Shown: positions 39,801-52,443 of the stretch, piece after piece
Numbering within the stretch: position 1 is the first letter of the stretch
Layout: the number at the start of each line of letters is the position of its first letter
Assembly (NCBI RefSeq): GCF_003945595.2
Contig: NW_024103718.1
Location: forward strand, 1,116,001 to 1,180,000
Origin: Pipra filicauda
Taxonomy: Eukaryota; Chordata; Aves; Passeriformes; Pipridae
DNA length: 64,000 nt
Direction of reading: 5' to 3'
Translations under genes and position numbers: made by a program
Notes under the pieces: generated by a model
The model's database searches: none
Told to the model about the DNA's origin: nothing
What the model saw: only the letters and a program-made list of their open reading frames with translations

Positions 39801-42800
39801 CACCTTCACTTGCAGATGCTTTATCTTATCAAAGAAGCTCTGCTTTCCTTATTCTATAACATACTCTCCATGTTAATACCCACAAGCCACCCTTCAATCA
39901 GCAATCAAAGGAAACAAGAATTAAGAAATAGCTGATCCAAATTGTCACACTCCTTTCAAGGACAGTGGGTTTTGTACTTTTGTTTGTTTGTTTGTTTGTT
40001 TATATTGTCTTGCCTTTGGAAGCAAAGATTATTTTGTATTCCTCACGTCTGATGTGAAGTAGCAGTAACTTGATATGAAGGACATCTTGAAATATTCTGC
40101 CTTTGTGAATATGAATGTAGGAATCTGCAGAAACTGTGAATGAACATTTACAACAAACTGTGAGCCTCCTACTGATGCACTCAAATACAAAACAGGAGGC
40201 GAGAGAGAGAAGGAAAAGAGATGAATTTGTTTTCCTAGCAAACAGCTGTCTTCTTTAACAGAAGAAACTAAAAAGAAAACAGTGTGCAAAGAGGCCAAAA
40301 GCTGCATTAATTACAGTATTTTTAGATGCTACAAGTACAATTTTGATAAACACTCTAAGCTGTGAAAAAAATGTACTGTCAATGCAATTAAGTCTTTTTC
40401 ATGGTGCAGCATCGTCAATGCATTTGTCTGCTGAGAATATATTGTGGGCTGTGCAATGCAGTTACCCTCTTACTAATGATTCAAGGCAATCAGTAGGGAC
40501 CACACCATCTCCTGGGGGATGCCACAGTAAGCAAGCACAATGTCATAATTTAATTTCTTCTCTTGACCTACATTACAAAAAGTGAAGACTCAGTCACTAT
40601 TAAGGGTCAAATTCCAGTTGTGGTTATAGAAAAGCAACTCCAATGAGGTTAAAACTAACATATACACAGTTTAGGAGCAAAATTTGGCATGGAGAGATCA
40701 CTTCTTGGATATTTGGAGGGATGATATTTATTTGTTTATTTATATCAACTGCAGGATATGGAAGGTGACAGACTAATTCTATGCTAGCTTTAATGGCTAG
40801 GCTGCTGTGAGTCACATATAGCAGCAAAAACAATCCTTCATGTTTGAAAAAAAAAGTTGGATCTTGTTTCTTAGCTGGTTAGTATTTCTATTTAGCCAAA
40901 GCATGGCATTAGAGCTCTTGTTTTATCAGGGTAGACCTAAAAGTCAGCCTGAAGCAATCTTTTTGCTAGTGGCACCCACAACCAGTGACATCAGCCTGTC
41001 AGTCACGTTGCTTTCCTTCACTGACATTAAGTCCTCCATTCATGCCAATGGGCAGTGATCACTAAGAAATATAAAATACTGTAGCACCTCCTTCAAACAG
41101 TGTTTTCTACTGTTTGGGTAGCAAAACTATCTTCTGCTTCCTGGACTGGTTGCCTGTACAGTATTTATTCTTGTCCAAGGACTCAGTTATTGCCTTCTGA
41201 AACATCATTGTTTCAAGTAAGGATAACTGAAAGGCCAACATTAGCAACATTGCCGACAGTAGTGTTTTTCTGACATGTTGAAATTTTCTACATTGAAGGT
41301 GGAGTGCATCTGCCCTAGAGACATCATTTTCTCCAGGGCTAAGCGTTTAGAATGTACTTCCTGAATAACCAAAGTTATTTTCAGCTTTGACTTCATTTAT
41401 AAACTCAAAGCATCTTCACAATTTTCATTTTTCCCATAAGGAATAGATGCAAGAATAGGTATGTTGCCTACCAGTTACATTACTTTCTGCACTGCAGAAA
41501 GCTTCTCAGACACTTCAGAATGAAAGTTTACATTATATGAAATGGAACAAAAGAATATAAATGCTTTGATATATGAGATCGCAGATAAGGAATAATTCTG
41601 CCTGTAGTGGGAGTTGTCAGTTTAAACAGTTTCACTGGGTTATTGGACAGGAACACACCTATAAGTGGAAGCTTCACATTTTTGCTAGGTAAAAATACTA
41701 TGAAAGTTTCTAGGTTTTTTTAAAGGTAATAATTTAACTCCCTATGATGTTGCCTATGAAATGTAGTCCACAGAGTCATATACACCGAAAACTGAGTTCA
41801 AATCTCTGAATTGCCACACATTAAGTACTTCCTCTGAGTATGTAATAAAAAAATCCAAAAAAAACCCCACACTCTGCGATTAAGAAGTCTAAAAGGAGCT
41901 ACTTCTAGCCCAGTACAAAAGAATTCAGGCAGTAACAAAACTACTCCGTCAAATGTCTACGAAATTTGAAATTGACCAAAACTTGCAAAGTCATTAATTA
42001 TTTGGGACATTAACAAAAAATTTGTATTTTTGTGTTTCAATGCATAAGAAAGTTGATTTTAAATTTGCTAAGTCACGGGAGCTTTTAGGGAACCAGCTGC
42101 TGAAACTGTCTTTTATGTATTTATGGGCTGTTCACCAGCTGTCATGAGCTGCCATAGTTTTCCTCACCTTCAAACCAGAGACGGTCTAGTGCCTGCACCT
42201 TTCCAAATGGAATGGTACATGCAGCTTGCTGTCTTGTAGAAATAGTCTCAGATTAATCACTTAATTATTAAGATTTATATGTTATGCAAAACCAGTTATT
42301 TCTATTGCTGAATCAATATAACTGGTATGTACCGCTTAAATAAGGAATATATCTCTTCTGAGCTACTCAACAGGGATTAGCTTCTTTTATAAGCATCACG
42401 CATAAAAATACAACTCTCAACCCTTTTTCCTCATCCTTGTGTATCCATCTCTTTTTATGCAAAGAAGTTATCCTCCCTTCAAAGAATAAAATTTTTAGCC
42501 TTCAAAATCCTTCAGGTACCTGAAACTGTGCTTTCATGCTTAAGCAGTACTGGCTCAAGACTGAGAGAGTTGAAGAGTAAAGTTACTTTATTGACAGACA
42601 ATCTCTATTCCAAGGATTTCACTTACTCATTAACTATTTAATATAAAAATGGGTCCTTGGACTAAGAACAAGAATCAATGCATCCCATTTCTGTTGCTCT
42701 CCCTTTGTGAGCCCTACCACCCAAGGACCTCTGTCTACGACAATTAAAAGAGTTAATTGGTGCAATTTCAGCAGAAGGAAGGAGGGCAAACCAATCAGTG

Positions 42801-43839
42801 TACATCACAGACTTCTTTTTCCCTGAAGACATATTTTAGGCATTTAAATACTTCATTAACAAGACCTCAAATGCATATTTTGTACTTGTAAAAATAACTG
42901 AGAAGCAACCAACCTAAATTTAAGAATGAAATGGGTAATCATCCTCTAAAGAAGATACATTAAATGTTCTTTAGAAGAGCTCCTCTTGCTTCTCTGACCA
43001 TGGAGAAAATCTGGTTGTATCCCTGGGGTGAGAACCCCTTTCCTGAACTCTGTTGCTGCTGTCTTCCCATCTCATGTTCTCATGTGTACATTCAACAGTT
43101 ACTGGATTGGAGAAGCCTAATCTGATAAGAATCAAAACTGACAAACTGCCCACCTGATCAAGTGCCTAAATGTCCTTAGGGACCAAAATTCAAGGCCTAA
43201 TTAGGAAGAACATAAGACAGTAGTCACCGTGCAGATAGGATGGCAGCACTGACTACTATGTCATGAGAGATTAAAGGCAGAAAGGGTAGGAAACATGAGA
43301 GTAGTAATTACCCTTATAAAGATTCACACTGGTATGTAGCACAGATATCACATTTTTATGAGTACATCAACAAGTACATCCTGAAGCAGCTGTGAAGGCA
43401 GCCCAAAAACTGGGACACCTCCCTCAACCTTGTCCATACTATCACATGTGGCTCAAAACCGCATGTGTGACTCTAGATAAACTCCGTATCCCTACAGGAG
43501 CAACAAAAGCCAAAAAGATACACCACAGTTTTGCCCCATTTCAAGAGGTAGAGCCACACAAAGATGAAGAAACTTGTTTAAAGTAAGCAGCTAAGAAAAT
43601 TAAAACCTTACAGTGAAGAGATTATTGAAGGAGCAGCACTGATGAATGCATACCACTGAGTTTTTTTAAAGTATTTTTAGAAAGGGTGGAAAAGTCATGA
43701 GGACTGAACAGCAGGTGAGGGAGGTTATTGGAAAGAAGAAGACATCTCTCAGAAGGCTGAAGCTGTGTCAAACCTAAGAAAAATGAAATAATCGTGAACT
43801 CTGAAAGATTAAATGTAAAAACATAACCAGGAGGGCCCA
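36817..43839. other. AT-rich DNA without recognised gene
   Basis: I see no recognised gene or repeat family apart from a TTTG microsatellite. Open frames are short and of chance composition. Confidence 0.55.
39981..40001. repeat. (TTTG)n microsatellite
   Basis: Five TGTT/TTTG units occur in a row. It is an ordinary simple repeat. Confidence 0.9.
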
Positions 43840-44300
43840 AAAGAGGGTTTGAAGAACAACTGTCAAGGAGAATTAAACTAAATACAAAATTTTTCTTCAA
43901 ACAGTTCAGCAGCAAGAAGTTTGGCAAGGTCTGTAAGGCCAACAGTTCATCAAAGTACTCAAGAAAAATCTGAAAGAGGACGGGATTGCAAAGCATAAAA
44001 CCAGTTCTCTATGTTAGTGTTCACTGTAAAAGAAACTGGGCGGATTTCCATACTGAAATTCTTATTTTAGGGGGACTCGGTAAAGGAGACTTCTGTATCA
44101 CATTTTACAGTTACTTAAAAGAAGCTGGTAATAACATGCAAAACCTCTCTAGCATACTGTAAGCAGTTCTAAGAGAATTCAGGGGTGAAATTTACCAGTA
44201 GCAGTGAGCAACCCTTCCACACAAAGCTGTCAAAATACTTGAAAATGGTAAATGCGAGTTGAGTTTTCCAAAACTGGTTAGCTGATAAGTATGCATGTCC
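43840..44300 (+). mobile_element. probable old LINE (CR1-like) linker fragment
   Basis: A plus-strand frame from 43.84 kb reads KRGFEEQLSRRIK, then FFFKQFSSKK. This has the pattern of the CR1-type region between endonuclease and reverse transcriptase (basic residues, FExxLxxxIKxN, FFxYxxSKK). About 90 bp later VFTVKET recalls the FxSVFT block that follows in CR1. Beyond that the similarity is lost. It may be a diverged upstream part of the CR1 3' end that starts at 44.31 kb, with the central reverse transcriptase deleted, or a separate older insertion. Confidence 0.4.
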
Positions 44301-44309
44301 AAAGCAAAA

Positions 44310-44751
44310 CAATGGAGATGCCTAAGGGTCTAGAGCACAAATCTTCTGAAGAACATCTGAGGGAACTAGGGTTGTTTAACCTGGGGAAAAGGAGCCTCAG
44401 GGTGGCACCTTTTTATTCTCTGCAACTACCTGAGAGGAGATTGTAGACAACTGGGGGTTGGTCTCTTCTCCCTGCTATCAAGTGACGGGACAAGAGGAAA
44501 TGGCCTCAAATTGGGGCACAGGAAATTTAAATTGGATATTAGGAAAAATTTCTTCACTGAAAGGGTTGTCAAGTTTTGTAACAGGATTCCCAGGGAAGTA
44601 GTTGAGGCACCATCCTTGGAGGTATTTAGAAGATGTCTAGATGTTGCACTTGGGGGCATGGTTTAGTGGTGAACTTTGCAGGGTCAGGTTTATGGTTGGA
44701 CTGGATGATCATAAGAGTCTTTTCCAACCTAAATGATTCTATGATTCTAGA
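44310..44751 (+). mobile_element. CR1 LINE 3' end
   Basis: The C-terminal part of the CR1 reverse transcriptase gene and its 3' untranslated part lie on the plus strand. Recognisable blocks in broken frames correspond to GLEH...LRELGLFNLGKR, then the segment with GACGGGACAAGAGG (44485-44498), and GGATATTAGGAAAAATTTC. The element ends in AATGATTCTATGATTCT near 44751, the CR1 terminus. Several frameshifts and stops make it non-coding. The copy is close in wording to the common avian CR1 subfamilies and looks younger than the 43.84 kb fragment before it. Confidence 0.92.
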
Positions 44752-45669
44752 TAAGGAAAATTCATAAAGAGTGATGTAAGCACCCTTATATTTTAAGCAG
44801 TACATAGTTTTGTCTTCATCAATAAGAAGATGACTAATCTATTTGTCAATACTTGAAATAATAGTTTAGGCTGTGACGCAAAAATTTCTGTCCCCACTTC
44901 CCTCACAGCACACTCCTTCAGATGCTAATTTTGGATTATTAATTGCATAAGAGATTGGATATAACAGGTTAAAAAAAAAAAAAAGAAAGAAAGAAAGATT
45001 CCTTTTGGTTTGGATTAGCTATTTTCCAAGCCAAAATATGTTATCATTCTAAACCACAAAATACAATACTGTAATAAACAACCCCAAAATACCTACGTGA
45101 AAGCAGGTTAGTCATAGTATTTGAGGTAATTGTCTTTCCTTTCATTCATCAAAGTGTCTGCCTCTAAACTGCTTGTTCCTTTCATTGGTGCAGGTTTACT
45201 TAAATGACTTGATCCTTGAAGAAAATTTACTAGAAATGACCTAGCAAAGAGATAGTTTTATTTTTTGTTGTACTTTGCTCTTGTTCTCAATATGTTGAAA
45301 GACTGCATTTCTCACTGCTTATACAGTCTTTTCAGAGCAGTGCTTTCAAAGCAATTATACTGCTCACCATTTGTACCCAGATGTCTGCTTGCATGGACAA
45401 AGGGGATGTCAGAGCTGATATATCTTCCAGGATGAACATTCATCCCCTTTCTTTGCCCTGAAATATGCACATTGGACTTTTTCCGACTTCTCAGAAATTT
45501 GAGTGAGATCCATCTTGTCTGACTCTAGTTATCTATAGGTTACATTTTTATTTTTCCTCATAAAAATACCAGTATTGGGCAAGTCCAAGGATTTATTTGA
45601 TTTATTTGTTTTGATATTGTTCCCATCAATGGCCATAGCCATCTGCTTGATGACAGAAAAACAGCAACC
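44752..45669. other. AT-rich DNA without recognised gene
   Basis: It contains an A-run with (GAAA)n at 44971-44997. Nothing else is recognised. Confidence 0.55.
44971..44997. repeat. (A)14(GAAA)3 tract
   Basis: A run of 14 adenines continues into GAAA units. It is a simple repeat, possibly an old retroposon tail. Confidence 0.85.
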
Positions 45670-45830
45670 ACATAGAGTGATTTGGTTTGGAAGGAACCTT
45701 TAAAGACCATTTAATGTAACCCTGCCATGGACCTAGCTTTCACTAGGTCAGGTTGCTCAGAGCCCTATTCACAATCTTAGTTAAATACAATACTTCCCCT
45801 GAGTACTTTCATAGCTTCCATATGTTTTCC
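45670..45830 (-). mobile_element. CR1 LINE 3' end
   Basis: Read on the plus strand this is the reverse complement of a CR1 3' end. TGGTTTGGAAGGAACC is followed by TTTAAAGACCAT, then CCTGCCATGGACCTAG, then AGGTCAGGTTGCTCAGAGCCC. The order matches common avian CR1 3' regions. It is degraded and the outermost terminal repeat is missing. The inner boundary, where it meets the older CR1 at about 45.85 kb, is approximate. Confidence 0.8.
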
Positions 45831-45849
45831 ACTCAGCTGATTTCCAGAG

Positions 45850-46170
45850 CCTGATGTGATTTCTGTGTTTACTATCCCCCAACAGATACTTCTTCCAAGT
45901 ACTTGTCCATTTCTTCCTTAAGACCATGTAACCTTTAATCATTCGCAACATTGTCTATCAGTAAGCTCATTGGTTCCAATTACAACCACACGAAGGACTT
46001 TCTCTTTTGTCTCTTTGGTAATGGGCTTCTCATAGATTAATTTCATGCCCCCAGTTATTGTATTTGAAGAGGCAGCAAACACTGTCTCCTTTTGCCATGG
46101 CATTTGTGATTTTGAAATTATTGTATGCCTGTCTCCCCCATGTTCCCCATCTCCGTGTCATCTATTTGTG
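45850..46170 (-). mobile_element. ancient CR1/L3-like LINE 3' fragment
   Basis: The segment resembles the reverse complement of the 3' region of old amniote CR1 (L3-like) elements. ACTTGTCCATTTCTTCCTTAAGACC is recalled in part. It is followed by TAATTTCATGCCCCC and then a GTATTTGAAGAGG / AACACT block. Divergence is much greater than in the other CR1 copies, in line with an insertion that predates birds. It ends where the LTR begins at 46.18 kb, so the LTR may have inserted into it. Confidence 0.5.
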
Positions 46171-46360
46171 TCATCTGTTGTGGATTGACCTTGGTAGGCT
46201 GTTGGGTGCTTGCCAAGCTGTTCTATCATTCTCCTCCCCCTAAAAAGGACAGGGGAGAAAATTTAAAAAAAGCTCATGGGTAGAGATAAGGAAAGGGAGA
46301 GATCACATTTCAATAATTGTCATGGGTAAAACCTGACTTGATTTAGGAAAATTAACTTAA

Positions 46361-46366
46361 TTTATT
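46361..46366 (-). promoter_or_regulatory. LTR polyadenylation signal AATAAA (copy 2)
   Basis: The minus-strand AATAAA occupies the same position as in copy 1, within a GCAATAAATTAAG context. Confidence 0.5.
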
Positions 46367-46713
46367 GCCAATTAAACAGAGTAAGATAGTGAGAAATAAG
46401 ATAAAATCTAAAAACTCCTTCTCCCAGTCTTCATTTCTTCCCAGGCTCAACCTCCTTCAGACTTCTTTACCTTCTCCACCCTGAGCAGAGCAGGGGGATG
46501 GGGAATGGGGGTTGTGGTCAGTTTGTTATGCATTGTCTCTCCTGCTCCTTACACCTTGCACTCTTCAAGCATGGGGTTACTCCCATGGGATACAGTCCTT
46601 CATGAACTGCTTCCCACAGGCTGCAGTTCTTAATGAGCTGCTCCAGCATGGGTGCCTTCCATGGGCTGCAGCCCTTCAGGAACAAGCTGCTCCAGTGAGG
46701 GTCACAAGTCCTG

Positions 46714-47031
46714 TCAGAAAACCTGCTTGACTCTTGGCTCCTCTCTCCATGAGTCCAAAGGTCCTGTCAAGACCCTGCTCCAGCATAGTCTGTGCATGGA
46801 GTCACAGCCTTCTTTAGGTACTCTACCTGCTCTGGCATGGAGTCCAGCAGGGCTGTAGGTGGATCTCTTCTCCCCTGTGGACCTCCATGGTCTGCAGGGA
46901 CAGAGCTGCTTTACCATGGTCCGCACCATGGGCTGCAGGGGAATCTCTGCTCTGGCGCCTGGAGCACCTCCTGCACCTCCTTCTCCACTGACCTTGGTGT
47001 CTTCAGAACTGTTTCTCTCACAAATTCCCAT
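46714..47031 (-). other. open frame inside LTR copy 2, aligned in frame with copy 1
   Basis: A frame of 105 codons in the sense direction of the LTR contains a glycine-rich start, QLCPCRPWR and later tryptophan-containing repeats. In copy 1 the same frame reads QLCPCSPWR, with a TGA where copy 2 has GGA just after DTKVS. The two copies therefore keep the same reading frame across about 70 codons with mostly conservative changes. This could be an LTR-encoded peptide of the parent virus or simply repeat structure with few stops. I know no function. Confidence 0.3.
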
Positions 47032-50000
47032 GCCTCTCTGCTGTTGCCCAGCAGTTTTTGTCCTTTCTGAAATACATTATCCCAGAGTCACTACCACCAC
47101 CACAAATGGGCTTGGCCTCCAATGGCAGGTCTGTCTTGCCAGCTGGCGTTGGCTCTATCAGACATAAGGGAATCTTCTGGCATCTTCTCTGCAGTACACT
47201 CCACTACCAAAATCTTGCTATGTAAACCCAATACATATGGCCAACCCACCAAGTCACAGCTTGTATGGAAGCTGCTCCCTGACTTTGACCACTGTTTTTC
47301 CCTGAATATCTCCATTACTTCAATATGAACTTTTCGATAAGAGGGAATGTGAATGATGCGGTGTTCAAGATATGGGTGAACCACAAACTTACAAACACAC
47401 ACTCTGTTCTTTATATAGTTTCCTGTTATTTTCCTATAAATTCCTACTACTTGATACTTTCTGATTGTCAATGAGATGGTAGTTCCATAAAAATAACTGT
47501 CAGAATCAATAATGTCTCTGTGAAATTATTGGTTCTTAAAAAAGAGTTTTTTCCAGTCTTCTTTGCCAAAATCTTCCATTCTCTAATTTACTACACCTCT
47601 GGTTTTGATAAAACATATATTTACTTAATATTTGGGATAAAATTAGTATTAGAAAAAGTTGAAAATAACAAAAATGTTAAAGTAATTTACATGCTTCTTG
47701 CTTGTATAAGCAAGCCCTACAAGAAAAGCATTACTTTTTCCTCATTTATTAATTCATCTTTTATCTCAAATAGTATAAGGGAGTAAAGGGAAAAATTCTC
47801 ATAAAGAATGGAAAAAACAATAATTTGCCTGTGTCCAAGCCAAGTACTTGCATAACACCCTGATTAGGGTACATTTATGTCTGTCCTAAACCTAGAAGAA
47901 GCTCTCAGCAAGCCAGGTGACACTTGGCGTGCAACCAACTGGGTCTAGAGACGTTATAATGAGTCTGATGTTTTACTTTTCCCTAGGGAAATATAAATCC
48001 CACATGCATTCAGCTGTTGTATTTCTGATACATGTGTTTGCATAGAGAAGATAATGAGACATTTATAAGTGGCATGACATATTACCCTATAAAACTGATG
48101 AGCAACCCATGCATCACGCTCTAAGAGAATTAAGAAATTAATCAGTATCCATTCTTGCTTTTGAATTCTAATTTTTTTAGAGGTGCTGTGAAAACTGTAA
48201 ACTATTAAGAAGTCAAAAGTTAAAATTCTGCAATAACATATGATTTCTGCATCTGATTTGAAAACTACCTAATAGAAAGATTTAAGTGCTTATTTCTTTA
48301 ATTGAATAATGTAGGTGAATGGTGCAGTCAGTGGTGCAAAGGGAAACAAAAAAATCCACAAAAAGGGCATATTCAGGAGGTTTTGGCAGGGAGAAATGCT
48401 ATCCAAAACCGTGAAGATATACAGCTTAGGCAGAAAGCCTTTCATCGTGAATTATACAGGCTATGTGATTATCTTTCAGAAGTGGCTTTCACTAACTTAT
48501 GAAGAAGTGTTCAAGGGTTGAAATAGATGGATGAGTGGAGAGAGCATACCTCCATTGTTACAATATAATAGCCAGAAACTTGGCACGAGTATTTGGACCT
48601 GAGAGTTAATTTCACTTTTGGACTGCTCCAGAGGCCATTTAAGTATTACCTATTCCTTGCCTGGAGCTGGCTATAATTCAGTCTTAGACAAGAGGTACTA
48701 GAAATACTTTCAGAACCCTGCAAAGTTCAGAAATATTCACATCAGAGAGTTACTCCAAACTTATGTAATGCCTACTTTCACCAAACCTACAGTTTATCAG
48801 CTAAAAATACCTCAGATATTTTCAGTGAGAGACATGATATTGAAGAGTCTGTTCTTCAATTCATTGATTCCACTGGGGTTTGTGTTAGTCTGTAATCCTT
48901 AAACATTGAGTAATGTCACAGATAGAAGAATTAATTGTACCAAGTAAGACTGTGAGATACTTGGTTGAGAAGAAAAAGGACAAAGTAAAAGCAAGCCAAA
49001 CCATGTTCAACTGAAAACACGGAGTTAATGTTTTGTTCTTTTATATCCCTTACAAAGACATCTGGTTCCTGTTAATTTAATATGAGCCTTCCATCACTGT
49101 TATTTCATTCTTTCTCTTGAACTTCAGCTAAATGACTATTGAAAATCTTAGCAAATATCTCTTAAGATTTTTGACATTTTTTTTTCCAAAGGAAAAGTTA
49201 TGGCTTGACCAATTCATTTCAACTTGAAAAAAAAGAAACCTTTGACACTGTCAAGACAGGAAAAATGTTCAAAAAATTACTTGGAAGCAATCATCACCTA
49301 TATAAAAGACATATGACAAAAAACTGAGCAAACTACCAAAAGGCACAATGTTGATCTGATTAGTGATGCACTTAAATAGTTTTTAAGAGTTTTAGCTTCC
49401 CTCCTGACCCCTGAACTGGAGAAGAAAAAAAGAAAAAAGAAGAATACAAGTTCCTCCGAGCTGCAGAGATCCCCATTGAGGAAAATAATGAATTTTAGAG
49501 TTAAACGCATGTAATTAAATAGTGAAAATTACATTCATGTATATAGTACCCATTCAATTGTGAGAGCACACATCTCTGCAGCATGAATGTTCTAATATCT
49601 AATGTGAAATATAAGTTTTTAATAGCTCTAGAAGGCTCAAATGGATATGATAATGACTTTTTAATAATATTCCTTATTCCATTTAAGGAGAGAATTGTTA
49701 ATCCTTTTGTTTCTTTATTTTTAATTTTGTATTAGAAAGGGATAAATTACACCAAAGATGTTACATTTGAAGCAATTCTCAGTCACAAATCAATTGACTG
49801 GAAAGTAAAGATTAATTTGTGATGGAAACAAGAGAAAGAAAATGAAGTCTGTTCATAGGCACTATAGGAAAGAAAAAAAGAAAAACAAACCAGCTGAGTA
49901 ACTACATAAGGGAATACTGTCCACAGAGACAAACCAAGCATCAGACTTTCTTGACCTTTTAGCCACCATTTTTTCTTATTTAAAAGTAAATTAAAAAAAT

Positions 50001-52443
50001 AATTATGCTAAATGACAAGATTTTTCTGAGAAGTTTGCCAAAAGGTGAGGCAACAAATCTCACTGTTTTCATAATTTAACTATAGATTCTCTCCAATTCC
50101 AAACAAGTATGGCAATGAATATATTTCTGTCTTACTAATCTAAGCTCTTATTCACCTGCATATTTATGCACACAGTTCAGCAACTATTAGTAGCATTCCA
50201 CTCAGTCCCAACTGGTCTCCACATCCCTCATACACTAATTGGAATTTTTCCTATTAACTCCTGTCTTCTCTAAGTTGACTTTTTTTATGTGATGTTATCA
50301 AAAACTCTTTTCCAAAACAATTTTACAAGATACTTAATAAAGTGGCTCATCTTTTCATAATTAATTTTCTAGGAATTGACTACTAAAGGATGGTGTTCAA
50401 AGCTATCAATACCATTTATTTTTCTTAGGAGGCTTGGAGATTCTCAAACTTCCCTTTTTCTTCAATTCTTCATTGGCAATTCCCTCCATCAAGATCAAAA
50501 ACTCACCCTTGTTCTCAGGATTGCCTTTTACTGAATCTCTCCACTTACATTGTTGATATATTTGAAGATAGGTGCTTTTCAATAACTCTTTCAGGAGATG
50601 CAAAGACTACCTGTGAAATTTGAACAGGATCACAATAGGCAAGGCAAAAGAAACAAAAAAATGTCAAAACCAAAACTTTGCTTTCAACCAGCATAATTTT
50701 CTCCTCTTCCCCTGACTTTTTCAAAGTCAAGATGAAGATCACTTTGACTGAGATGTACAAAATGACAAACACCAGCTAGTTGTCCTAATAGTTTCCTTTG
50801 GGGAAAGGTTCTTTGAAAGAAGTGACTCATTAGTTTCTGTGCTTTCTAAAAGAAAAAATGCCTTCACTGCACTTCCCTCAAGCACTGCTCTACTTGCCTT
50901 CTGCAGCATCGAATTCATGTTGGCAACAACTGTTTTGTGCTTCAGGATTGGATTACCCTGGGAGACCTCTACTCTCTCTGAAAACAGGAATCAGGTACCA
51001 TGGAGAAAACAGAAAGGCGTAAGTAGACTTACTTCTGTAAACCACAGGAGAATAGCATGTTTCTGGGACGTTCTAAAATAAACTAACAAAACCAAGAAAT
51101 TAAAAGCAGAACAAGTCCTGCTCTTTTTGAAACAACTGGGTGGGAGTTAGGCTCATTCCTGAAGCTGGAGATTTGCTCAAGCCACAAGCTGTCAGATACC
51201 GGGTTTCTTAAGACAGTCCGGAGGGAGTAAGAACTTATATGTTTAGCCTCCCACAGTCAGAGGTGACACAGTGGAGGCAAAAGGGACTGCAAGGACCAGG
51301 AAAGCTGAATTTGGATTCTGGCTCTGCAAGTAGAGCCAGCTCTTGCTGAAGCCAATGAAACAGTCCACATTTAGGAGAACTGTGTGCGAATCAATAAAAC
51401 TGAACAGGAAAAAGAACAACCAGTGTGCACAGGAGTAAGATATATCTCTTAGAAATATAAGAAGTCATCCTAAAAATTAATTTCAAGGAAAAAAATGAGG
51501 GAAAATCATTTTCTTTGCTCTTACACACTGTTTTTAAGTGTCCCATATTTTTGTTTTTTAGAGTCTACAATAAAAAGTTGTAGTCATGCAATGTTCTTAA
51601 TATCATCAGCAGCTCTGTAGATGTACTTAGATGAATATTCAAAGACTGAAATGCACCTGGCAAAGGAGAAGTCAATGGGAATGTAGATGTTTCTCCCTTT
51701 GGTTTTTCCTCAGAAAACATTACTTTCAGTTAAGAAATTCTACTGTGGCCCTCCATGCTGGTCTCCAAAATTTTGTTAGAAATGTACACCACTAAACACT
51801 GCTGTGGAATTACTGTACCTTCACCAATGGTCAACTAAGCTAATGTTCAACTCGACCTACAGCTACTAATTCTAATGTGAAGACACCCAAGTCCTTCTTA
51901 GCACAGCAATCTGGGGACATCCTGTGTGCCAGGAACCGTGGCTGCCTGCAACCAGACTCCCTGTCTTATCAGAGATTTTGTCAGATTCTCATGGGGTCCT
52001 TCCCACGTGAACAGTGTGCTTCCCAGGCTATTCCTGGGGTAGCACTGACTCACTGCACCCTTGCCTAAGTACTCAGGACTTTGCCATGAAAACAAACACC
52101 AAGTAACCTTCACTCCTATCTGCTCCTCGTAAGTTTTCCCTTTGGTCCTTTGTCACAGACTTTATTTCTCTGTGCTCTGAAGAAACTTCTTTTCATCACC
52201 TTCATGCCCTGAATAGAGAACACCCAAATCAGCTTCCTCATGTGTTTTTAACAGTGCTTGCAATGAGTTTCTACTTCAGATGTGAGAACAGGATGCCTTG
52301 ACAAAACAGCTCCACATCCCAAGCCCAAGTGTGGAGTCTGCCACCATAACTGTTTTGATTAAAATAGAAAGCATTACTGAATGCAGACAAAAAAGGCCAT
52401 GAAGTACAGACTATTTACCTCAGAAGGATTTTGCAAATGGGTC

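Larger units (their letters stand above)
46176..47235 (-). mobile_element. solo LTR of an avian endogenous retrovirus (copy 2)
   Basis: On the minus strand it begins TGTATTGGGTTTACA at 47235 and ends GGTCAATCCACAACA at 46176, giving the expected TG...CA ends. AATAAA lies at 46366-46361. It aligns along its length with the copy at 18.77-19.81 kb. The middle consists of diverged tandem blocks built on CATGGGCTGCAG and GCTCCAGCATGGG. No internal retroviral sequence is attached. I could not identify a clear target-site duplication in the flanking bases. Confidence 0.85.

Noticed and set aside
43505..43600. MIR-like wording (GCCCCATTT, AGATGAAGAAACT, AGCAGCTAAG)
   Set aside because: The blocks are short and the spacing requires an internal gap. 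The match is too weak without a profile search.
46160..47250. Target-site duplication around LTR copy 2
   Set aside because: The bases before TGTTG and after AATACA do not match each other, so no duplication can be claimed.
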